Assembly: GCA_021030915.1 (NCBI GenBank)
Contig: JAGEMR010000039.1
Coordinates: forward strand, 1 to 64,000
DNA: 64,000 nucleotides
Reading direction: 5' to 3'
Source of the DNA: Astrothelium macrocarpum
Lineage: Eukaryota; Ascomycota; Dothideomycetes; Trypetheliales; Trypetheliaceae
Part shown: positions 55,836-64,000 of the stretch, one piece after another
How positions within the stretch are numbered: the first letter of the stretch is position 1
Layout of the letters: each line of letters opens with the position of its first letter
Notes under the pieces: generated by a model
What the model was told of the DNA's origin: nothing
Database searches by the model: none
What the model saw: the letters and a program-made list of their open reading frames with translations, nothing else
Made by a program: the position numbers and the translations under genes

Positions 55836-56378
55836 ACCAACCTCACCCCCCACCCCCAATCCACAACCACCCCACTCCGCCGCTCTCCCACCCGCAACCC
55901 CCCAACCAACACCACCATCTCCCTAACCTCCACAACATCCTCCTCCCACCTCCCCTCCTCCTCCACCCCCCCGCCACCCTCCGCCCCGCCGCACCTCGAC
56001 CCCTCAAACGAGCTGCGCCGCCTCCGCGCCCTCGTCCGCTCGCGCGAGCGCGCAGCCCGCCTCCACCAGGCCTCGGCAGCAGCAGCGTCGTCGAACAACG
56101 GGCCCGCGTTCAACTACGAGCCGATCGCGCGCACCCCCGGCAGCGGCGCGAATGTGATCCGGCTGGGCGCGGGAGCCGCCGCCGCGTTCGAGGGCGGTGG
56201 TGGGGGGGCTCTGGGCGCGTTGGCGGGGCGCGCGAATCCCGAGTGGGGGGTCAGGACTGCGGGGCTGGCGATGAGCGCTGATGGGAGGAGGCTGTATGTG
56301 GGGAGCGAGGAGGGCGTGTGGGAGGTGCGGGTTGATGTTGGGGGGAGGAGGTTTTTGCCGGCTGTGGAGGTTCGGTGA
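53590..56378 (+). CDS. DUF2415-family WD-repeat-like protein
   Basis: Three exons (53590-53609, 53671-53736, 53792-56378), 890 residues. A 20-nt first exon encodes MAIDDF and the start of a Thr codon. Exon 2 and the join give LVLPKKRIFPTKIPISHWQL. The beta-propeller-like part follows (LYYATGSDVWCLN, CTASAYGWICVGG, VVAVLTNNDHTVRIYSL, SPDGQTLVAVGD, FSTAWSPSGTLCAVGS), then the DUF2415 core (AIRTMLFAPEALDLLVWSED). A long disordered Ser/Thr/Pro region contains poly-Thr and poly-Asn runs (ACC then AAC microsatellites, about 55770-55840). The C-terminal WD-like strand LAMSADGRRLYVGSEEGVWEV closes the protein. Intron 2 has a perfect TACTAAT branch. The molecular role is not established. Confidence 0.88.
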
Positions 56379-56883
56379 GATGGGCTGGGAGGGGTGGGAT
56401 GATGAGGGGAGGATTGGAGGATCGAGGGGTCCAATTTGATGATGGGTAAGCAACAAAATAATCTCGGGATTGGGATTGGGATTGGGATATGGTGCTGTGG
56501 CGCCAGGGATTATTATTAACTGTTCGGAATGGGGATTGATACGGGACGGATCATGCAGTCGTTGAGGTCATTCTTGACTTGTATTTAGTATCGTAACCTT
56601 CACTATTAATCAATGATTTCTATTTCGCTTGTTCTGATGTAGTTTGCTTGAGAATGATTACTTTTGACAAGTGAGCCGGGTGGAAAAATATAGCATGTAA
56701 AGGCTGCTGTATCTTTGCATGGTTTACTCAATATTGTGTCTCTCTTTGGTACTAAACGACTGAAAATTGCTAGCTCTAACGGTATCTAATGCAAATCCAG
56801 ATGTCTTCACAAAACAATTCTCTTTGCTACTCTTTGTTACCATATCTGTTAAACCTTCATCGACTATTACTGGCTTCAATCTC
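56379..56883. other. intergenic between convergent genes
   Basis: Contains four GGGATT units (about 56464-56487). No gene seen. Confidence 0.5.
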
Positions 56884-58569
56884 TCAAACTGGAGGGACCT
56901 CCCTTTCCCGTACTTGCAATCCATCCTTTGAGGTAAGATTGGTCATTGCTATCGAATCGCCTCTCCCTTCAGAAGTTGAGCGACTCATAGTTACGTCTTC
57001 TACCCCCTTCTTGCGTTGCCTGTCCAGATAAATTCTGCTCATCACCATACACAAAACCGATGCTGCGAAACAATGTCCTGACCAAAGTTTCACCGTCAGA
57101 AAACTTTGAAATCTGCTGACTAATTGTCCAGCAATCATCGGCCCAGTGAGCGCGAAGATTGCCGACGCAGTGAATGTCATCCCGGTCCATTGACCTAATT
57201 TTGCCTGCGCCTCGGGTGCAGGCCCGAGAATATAAGCGATAGAAGCGGGAGGCAACGCAATAACGGCTCCAGACGCGATGCCAAACAGAACGGCGAAGGC
57301 TATACCAGCACGAAGCGTGTGTGTGACCGTCCACATGACGAGAAGCAGAAAAGCGGCGAAGGTGCCGATGATAAGGTTGATGTTGAGAGCGCCAAATATG
57401 TCGCTAAGATAGGCAGTACCGAGGCGACCGAAGGTACTAGTGGCATTCATTATGGCAAGAAGCCAGAAGGTCCGGATTGAATCTTTTGGCTGTTCGTTAG
57501 GTAGCTTGGAAATATGGGAGGCCTTTTTAAGGCCGAAACCCTCGGAGGCGGCCCACTATCGAAGCTGTTAGTAAGATGGAAGTAATAAATGAAATAGAAA
57601 AAAGCTGTGCTTACTTCTTCGATACTGAAGTAGACGGCGTGGAAACCGAAGAACATGAAACACACTGATGCCATATACCAAGTGAAAGCCGGATTGCGCA
57701 TCGCATGAGTATCCATCCAGACTTGTATCTTCATCCATCCCTGAGGAGGTTTGCGGAATATACGTTTGGGACTAGGCTGGACAACAAAGAACGCAAATAT
57801 CGAGGTCGCTGCTGTTACCAAAGCAATATATCTTACGCCAGCCTCGAATCCTACGAGACCGACGAGATACCTCACCAGAACCGGATAGATTAGACCACCT
57901 ACGTGTGTCAGCGTTAGCTATAGAGCTCTCGATGGCAACTGAAGGTCGCATCGTGAAATTAAGGGCTTACCTATGCTGGCTCCTGTCGCCACAATTCCGA
58001 TAGCTAAAGACCTTTTATGGGGAAACCAGGTCGATACGACTTTATCTTCTTTAGCGGAAGCCAAAGCAGACATGCGTGTTTGACTTACCTTGAGAGCTCG
58101 TTACAAAAAAGCAAGACATTCCCACTCCAACGAAAAACCCTTGTGTCAACCAAATAAGAAAATAATTGCTTTGACCTGTTTCGAATCCGTTCTTGCTGGT
58201 TGTCGTAACAACACCACTGAGGCTGAAGAGACCCAAGGAGATTAATGCCGTGCCGGTACCGGTGATGGTTCTGATATAGCCGGCATCGAGAAGTCTGCCT
58301 GTAACACCAGAGAGTAGAAGCAGGAAAAAGCTTTGGGTAGAACCGATGAGGTTGATGAGCAGAGCACTTTTTCCGGCCAAAAGACGGTCGCTATAGTATG
58401 AAGCAAAAGATCCGTAAGAATTTACTAGGCCCCAGCAATTAAACATCAAAAAGAAACAGCCAAGCAAACATAGATTCGGACGCCATCCGCGTGGCCAGGT
58501 ACGTTCTTGAGGAATAGAAGATGCATTACAGCTATCTGAACTTGAAGCACAGCCGACTGTTTCATTCAT
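56884..58569 (-). CDS. MFS monocarboxylate-type transporter
   Basis: Four exons (58569-58089, 58039-57971, 57898-57615, 57555-56884), 501 residues, 12 predicted spans. It belongs to the fungal monocarboxylate porter-like (MCT/Mch) group. Seen: RGWRPNLCLLGCFFLMFNCW with span 1, YGSFASYYSDRLL, GVGMSCFF, then VVSTWFPHKRSLAIGIVATGASIGGLIYP, whose pieces join across two introns exactly in frame, and NATSTFGRLGTAYLSD in the second half. Introns are 49, 72 and 59 bp with normal signals. The frame is open upstream of 58569, but only without an ATG, so MNETVG is taken as the start. The substrate (monocarboxylate or other) is unknown. Confidence 0.92.
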
Positions 58570-59757
58570 AGTAATGTCTTCAAAAGGAGCGCCAACGTGA
58601 TTTTGATATGTTTTACAAGTCGGAGTAGTTTTGATCGAAACTAAGTGGTGCAAAGTGTGTATGCAGTGATTTGAGCGATCGAACGGATCTTGTCGCTGTG
58701 AATTGCATGCGTGAAATATGAAATGCTAGGTGTTTATAACGGTGATGGGTACGTCAGGGAAAGCAGATGGCTCAGTGGATTGCTTGGAACAGCAAAGTAA
58801 ATTGAACAGACTTGTAGAAGAGGGAGCCGCCATCATTGGAAGATAGGGTTACAAAAGAATGGTTCACTTCTCAACACTCTAAATACGGAACACGGAGTGG
58901 TTGGCAGCAGAGATAAGGGAGATATGTTTGATGACTGTTGTCCTACCATAGCCAACGCTCAAGGTGAATTACGTCGGATTTCGTAACAAACGCGCTATCA
59001 GCTTGCACAGCTATGGTCCCAACAAGAGAGTACACTCAGAGTGCCAAGGCCACCGCCATTATTAACAAGCCTTGAAAGTTTCGGATCGATAGCAAATGAA
59101 GAACCGTGTAGGTTCCATGGTTGAGATGAAGATGGTGCAAAGTACCTACCTGACTTTGATCGAAGACAGTCAAGATTTCTGGCTTTGTGTTTTGGCCTCT
59201 ATACAGACATAACTCTCTATCCAAGACAAGAAATACAATAGAAAACTTGTACCTTCGGATGCAGAGTCTTTTCGAGCAATGAGAAAGCGCTTGAGCAATT
59301 TCTTGCTCTTAGCGAATAACAGCGCTCCTTAAACAGTAAGCCGGCCTCAGATGTTGCAAATATCTCGTTTGAAAATCCGTTCGTAATGTCGTACAAGTCA
59401 AACAAAAGGTAGAGCTTGGCCAGACCAGAGAGTATCAATCAGTGTACACTCTTTACCTGCACTGAAGGAAAGGGAGGCTCCGGAAACGTCTGAGTAGATC
59501 CTAGTGTCGATCACCAATTGCGTCACTGAGCACGCGTGGCAAGGTCCACCCCACTTCCACCGTACCCCGCCACAGCCCCACAGCCACTTCTACCTTTCCA
59601 AGGCATCAGCAGACTCCTTCGTTACACTTCGAAGAATCTCCTTGGCGCCACTACTCATCAATCTCACACTTCGCCAAAGGCTGCATCTCGCATTATCTGC
59701 ACCACAAGCTGCTCGACCCAACCTTCTCAAAGCTCCATCAAGCTTCAACTACTCACC
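58570..59757. other. intergenic, no gene seen
   Basis: Divergent promoters of the transporter and the acyl-CoA-binding protein. The latter's frame is open back to an ATG at 59536 (see findings). Confidence 0.45.
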
Positions 59758-60140
59758 ATGTCTGCCGAGTTCCAAAAAGCCGCGACCGATGTGAAGAATC
59801 TCAACTCCTCCCCAGGTAACGACGAGCTGCTCGAGCTCTATGCGCTGTATAAGATTGCGAATGGGGAAGATTTTGCCCAAGCAAGCAAGCCAGGCATGTT
59901 TGATTTGAAGGTAAGCAGTGCTTTATGTGGACAAGGAAACTTTGTGAAGAGAAGGCCAGACGGGTAGTCACGCTTTGGAGATTCGTTATGCTGATGTGGA
60001 TACCTTTACTTCTGTAGGGAAAGGCGAAGTACAATCAGTGGGAGAAGTTTCACAACGAGGGCATCACCAAGGCTGATGCGGAGAAGAGATATGTGGAACT
60101 TGTTGGGAGCTTGAAGCAGAAATATGGATTCAAGGGATAG
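59758..60140 (+). CDS. ACB1: acyl-CoA-binding protein
   Basis: Two exons (59758-59910, 60018-60140), 91 residues, the normal size. It is a four-helix cytosolic carrier of long-chain acyl-CoA. Seen: FQKAATDVKNLNSSPGNDEL, LELYALYKIANGED with the ligand-binding YxxYK-like motif in the form LYALYK, and across the intron MFDLKGKAKYNQWEKF and EKRYVELVGSLKQKYG. The intron is 107 bp (GTAAGC...GTAG). The ATG at 59758 (CACCATGTC) has a good context and matches family N-termini. An upstream in-frame ATG could add 74 Ser/Pro/Arg-rich residues. Confidence 0.95.
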
Positions 60141-60596
60141 GAAACCAGTGTTAAGTCAGGTGTTGGTTCAGAAAGACTTATGATGGTTTAATCTTTGTCA
60201 CTGTCGGACGTCCTCAGTGATAGGAGTATGTATCTAATTACCTCTGGATTGTATGGTCTTATAAGGGATTCTGAAATTAATTGTCTACTTTCCACCTCGT
60301 GATGCAAATGACAGGCGCCACCGCCTTGGTTGGATTGTTTGAGCACATCGATGTCTCAAGATATCAGATATAAATCCCAGCAAGGATGCTCCCATTGTGC
60401 CAAAGAAAAAGTGCTGTATAAATGTGGTGGCACACTCGTCTTGAAATGGACAGAAATAGCTCTCGAATTCAATCAACAAGCTCTTGTCTCATTGAGCCCC
60501 AAGCAGAGCCACAGTCGAGCAACCGATGGAAGAGAAAATTTGAAGCCATCCAGCATAGGGCACTAGACTTGGCCATCTCTACTTCTTACATTCACT
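60141..60596. other. intergenic between convergent genes
   Basis: No gene seen. Confidence 0.5.
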
Positions 60597-61715
60597 TCAG
60601 TGGTACGCCTTGTCGCCTTCCGGGAGTTTGCTGTTCCTCTTGAGGTTGAGTGCGCTCTTTTCTCTCCCTTCCCGCCAAAGCTTCTTCCTAGCCTTGACAA
60701 TATGTCTCTTTAATTCTGCTTTGAACACAGCCGTGGGCTGGGCCTCCTCGGGAATGCGTCCGACCAGGTGTAAGGAAGACTAAGCGTTTAGATTAGACTC
60801 AATTAAATAGCCGTTATTTCCTAGTTTTCTTCACTTACGTCAAGTACGCTCAACGCCTCATCAACACCACGAGTCCTTGCCATCGCTTCGAGCCAGTGAA
60901 AGCTACAGCTGTATAGGGAACGCGCGGTGCTTAAGAGGTCCCTACCAAACCATACTGTACATTGGAACCGCAATGAGCGCAAATTCAAGCCGCCTTGGGC
61001 AAGAAGGCAAAAGGCAGAGTGAGTAATAGCCCTCTGTCTTGAACTGTAACCCCACTTTACCACTGTGAGATCCCTAAGCAACTCACGGGTGACAGGGGTG
61101 AGATGGGCAAGGAATGCATGTAGTGCGGTCGTATCTTCGAGGAAGAACTTGTTGTGTCCATACAGCCACTCTCCTGCCTCTGCATGAACAAATTTGTTGA
61201 GTGACAATAGCGCTGGTACGAATGCTTGACAACTAATGTGTCTCTCTGACTGTGGTCGGAATGGAGAATCTTCAAAATTATAGCTCCCACGTGCGCCTGT
61301 CCGGTGAGACCAGTACCATGCGGATCTATTTGGACGGTCGGTACGGTCGGCTTCGTAACGGTAGTTGGATTTTATTGGAGTAAGCCAGACACCATTCTGA
61401 TCAACTAGAACCTCTCGGTAAATCTGGTCGCGTAATTCTGTCGGCAAATTTAGAAAAGGAAAGGTTTTGCGCCTGGTAGTCAATTTGGTCGATTTCTTCG
61501 GACGCTGTATTAGTGTTAGAAAGCAATGAGGAACCTCTCAGAAAACACATTGAAAACCTGGATACCTTTGCGACTTGCGGGACAATATCTGCTCCATCGG
61601 ACGACGTGGTGGACTCTTCGTCGGACTCAAACTCAGCGTATGAGATTTGAGCACGCTTGCGTTTTGGGTATGGAGGGATGGAAGGAGGTGTTTTCTGAGA
61701 TGGGGAAGAAGCCAT
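60597..61715 (-). CDS. 2EXR/F-box-like domain protein
   Basis: Three phase-0 exons (61715-61566, 61504-60839, 60779-60597), 332 residues. The N-terminal 50 residues are acidic and Ser-rich after a basic PKRKR. Then comes FPFLNLPTELRDQIYREVLV, the 2EXR / F-box-like helix pair found in very many fungal proteins, and a middle part with FVPALLSLNKFVHAEAGEWL, the usual block that follows it (ALLRVNKQIHAEA type). The last exon encodes a basic tail (KAELKRHIVKARKKLW). Introns are 61 bp and 59 bp (GTATCC...ACAG; GTAAGT...TTAG). The role is unknown; related proteins may be substrate receptors, but this is unproven. Confidence 0.78.
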
Positions 61716-62382
61716 TTTAGAGCTTTCTCACGAATGAGCTATGTAAACGTTATCCCCATGGAAGTGGTGGAAGTGGAAAAGAATCGGTTGAAGCTGAAGA
61801 TTTTCTGCTATGTTGAGGAGTACGGAGTACGCAAAGAGAGGTTTGCATAAATACTTGTGCAAAAAAAGAGAAAAGTGTGAGCCGATCATGCAGCAAATGT
61901 GAGGCGAGTGTGGAGAAGGTGTGAGAGAAGTTGAGGGGAGAAGCAACGCATCCTACAATTATTTTCTACGCACGAAAGTGACGCGCGAACATGTGCTTGA
62001 ATCACCGTAGTGCATCTGTAATATTCTATGGATTTCGTTTGTGTGATGTCTCAAGGTAGGCTGCATGTTGCAACGGGAAGGAAAGGGCACGTGATGCTCA
62101 TAAGATACCTAGACATATTCTGTAAGAAACTCTCATTCCAAAAGCAACAGCTTGAGCTAAAGGCAGGCCTTTCAAGAGCGAGGATTTTTATCAAGCAATG
62201 CTGCTCAATGCGACCTACAAGCTCTATCAGCAAAAGCTCACGACGAAAGCAAGCTCTGTCTCTGTTGTCACAATTGTCACAATTCTCAAAAAGCTAAACG
62301 CTTCTGAGCCATTTTTCATTTCCCGCCCTCTTGCTGTCAATCCAGGTAAAGATTCAAAGAACGCTCCCGCATCAACGCTTTT
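61716..62382. other. intergenic, no gene seen
   Basis: Nothing recognisable besides the promoter of the 2EXR-like gene and the TDP1 3' end. Confidence 0.5.
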
Positions 62383-63987
62383 TCATACCCAGGAAATTCC
62401 TTTCCAGTCCGGCTCTTCGTACTGTGCTGTTGCACACCATGGCTCATCGTCATTCGTATAAGGTATGAGTGGGAGGTCGTACGGCATTCGAAAGCCTACG
62501 ACCGTTCTTGCCCCTTCGGCTTCGGCCATACTGATCTGCTCGCTCGAAGGCGAGTCAATGCCGAATGTTGGCACCATCAGAGCTTTCTGTTTGTCTTCTT
62601 CTGCATCAAGATTGTTCTCCGAAAATAGACCAGGCCAGACCACGACACCAGTCTCGTAACTGGAGGTCCGCACTTTGCCATCTTTTTTTCCGGGCAGACT
62701 ACCCCAGGCTTGCGTTGAGAGATTAGCAGACGTCAACATCGCCCAATCAATTTTGCATAAAGATCTGTTGGAAAATCGTATATATGTCTTGATGTGGGGC
62801 GCTGCACGCCGTCGACCTGCCTCTCGAAATCTAATATCATTGGATGGGGTCTTCGAGTTTGAGATGCTCCGTTCGGAAGCTCTCACGTCCGACGCACTAT
62901 CTCCAGCCCAGTGACACAAATATGGTCTGATATAATCCAGCTGCGCTCGCTGAGCAGCAGACTGTAACTTCCAATGTATAGATCCACCGGAAGCATACCC
63001 GTTAAGCGAGCGACGTATTGTGTCAGCGGTTGGGAAGATAACGCGGAAATTCGGCTCTTGGTTCCGTGATGTCTTTCGTGACGCGATTTCCGTTGATGTA
63101 CTCTTCGAATCCATCCGTGCTTTTGATAGGGACATTGCGTTGAAGAAATTTTCCAGCCAATCGTCAGATCGCCCTAGGGTGGCTACAGAAGATATCTGCA
63201 CGTGAATGTTGGGAGCCTCTTCTTTAAAGGTACTACATGGAATTTGGCGCAGTACTTGTCGAAGCCCTAACCACCCCCATAAAGTCTTTGATGAATCCGC
63301 CATCTCGACGTTCTGCCGTTCGGGAACGCTACCTATGAATGCTGCTCGAACAGATCTGAAATCGTATCGAACAAGCTGGTCTAGCAAGGCTTTGAGTTTA
63401 TTGCCGTAGCATTTTAGGTACCGTAATAGATCCGCTTTGAATCGCTCTCCGCTTCCAATAGGATGCGCACGACCCGTACTGACCTCCTTATGATTCAATG
63501 GGAGTATAGGAGATTTCCATACAGCCTGGCACATGTTGCTCCAATCTTGAGAGATCATGTTTGCAGTATGGATAATGACCTGTGCAGAGTCGTCTTGGCG
63601 GATGAGGACCATCATTTTAGAATGATGCGTCCCGAATGGTTCGGGCACAAATGCTGTAATTAGTTGAACATTCTTGTATTGCTTGACTGTCTCCTTTTGT
63701 GATAAGAAGTCAGCAAGCAATCATGATCGTAAAATTCCCGGCTTACCTCAAGAGCTAGCCGCTGCTCGTCCTCCTTTCTCCACGAGCTATGGACAATCTT
63801 CACTTTGACAATATCGCGGACATCCTCGTCCAAATGTTTCCTAGAAGTCCTTTCAGCAATAACTCATCCAGAACCCGTCTCTTCTCACATAATGAAGTCA
63901 ATATCAAATAGATAATTGAACTGCCAACACTCTTTGATGAGCGGATCTCCCAGTATGTCAGAGAGAGATATTGCGTCGACATTACTA
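62383..63987 (-). CDS. TDP1: tyrosyl-DNA phosphodiesterase 1 (5' end outside window)
   Basis: Three exons in the window (63987-63889, 63840-63747, 63693-62383) with at least one more 5' exon beyond base 64000, since an intron acceptor (TTTTAG) lies at 63988-63993. Tdp1 removes topoisomerase I peptides from 3' DNA ends in the nucleus. It is a phospholipase D-superfamily enzyme with two HxK motifs: GTHHSKMMVLI (first His/Lys pair) and PHIKTYIRFSNRS with TSANLSTQAWG (second). Upstream FNYLFDIDFIMKHLDEDV and KVKIVHSSWRKEDE match the family start. The introns (48 and 53 bp) restore frame at AT|G and GAG|GAG. The C-terminus (YTNDDEPWCATAQYEEPDW) is also typical. Confidence 0.95.
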
Positions 63988-64000
63988 CTAAAAGGTAAAT

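Noticed and set aside
55126..56113. ORFs in other frames or strand over the DUF2415 3' end
   Set aside because: Low-complexity Pro/Thr or Val/Gly-rich shadows of the Thr/Asn/Pro-rich coding sequence.

Overview
The window is nuclear DNA from a filamentous ascomycete (Pezizomycotina); I cannot fix the class. The evidence is short GT-AG introns (mostly 47-70 bp) with CTAAC/CTAAT branch motifs, and a fungal gene set: Zn2Cys6 regulator, HeLo-NACHT NLR, WSC-type and GPI-anchored wall proteins, secreted large-subunit catalase, DUF2415 and DUF8035 proteins, and a pogo/Fot1-type transposon relic. I found no tRNA, rRNA, CRISPR array or virus. Exon joins below were derived by hand from reading frame, splice signals and protein-family continuity; there is no transcript evidence.

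Layout. 0-1.6 kb: a pogo-like transposase with three in-frame stops and a possible solo LTR. 1.6-9.2 kb: a dense housekeeping block (AN1 zinc-finger CUZ1-like, sugar transporter, Aurora kinase, ATP23 protease, TIP41). 9.2-14.4 kb: sparse, with two fungal membrane proteins. 14.5-18.2 kb: O-methyltransferase, thymidylate synthase with three tandem MluI cell-cycle boxes in its promoter, and a DUF7704 membrane protein. 19.2-22.7 kb: an amidase with an altered oxyanion loop, tail-to-tail with a Zn2Cys6 regulator. 23.8-29.6 kb: a cell-surface block containing a 21-exon collagen-like gene and two GPI-anchored proteins. 29.6-35.0 kb: almost gene-free. 35.0-40.2 kb: an Arg/Glu-rich helical protein and a secreted catalase. 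40.6-45.0 kb: an intact HeLo-NACHT NLR head-to-head with a decayed PNP_UDP-NACHT NLR, separated by small inverted repeats. 46.2-64.0 kb: ARV1, a DUF8035-type protein, mitochondrial Hsp70, a DUF2415 WD protein, a monocarboxylate-type MFS transporter, acyl-CoA-binding protein, a 2EXR-like protein and TDP1 (cut by the right edge).

Most striking locus: 23793-26898. Its hand-assembled 663-residue product has a signal peptide, a DUF7908-like domain, about 94 uninterrupted Gly-X-Y triplets spread over 19 exons, and an eight-cysteine WSC-like domain. The central exons are 90, 81 and 72 nt (multiples of 9) and arose by tandem duplication of exon-plus-intron units, an architecture convergent with animal fibrillar collagen genes. 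One junction lacks an AG acceptor.

Genes likely to act together: the amidase and adjacent regulator (nutrient use), the three secreted wall-type proteins, and the NLR pair (self/non-self recognition). The rest look like independent neighbours.
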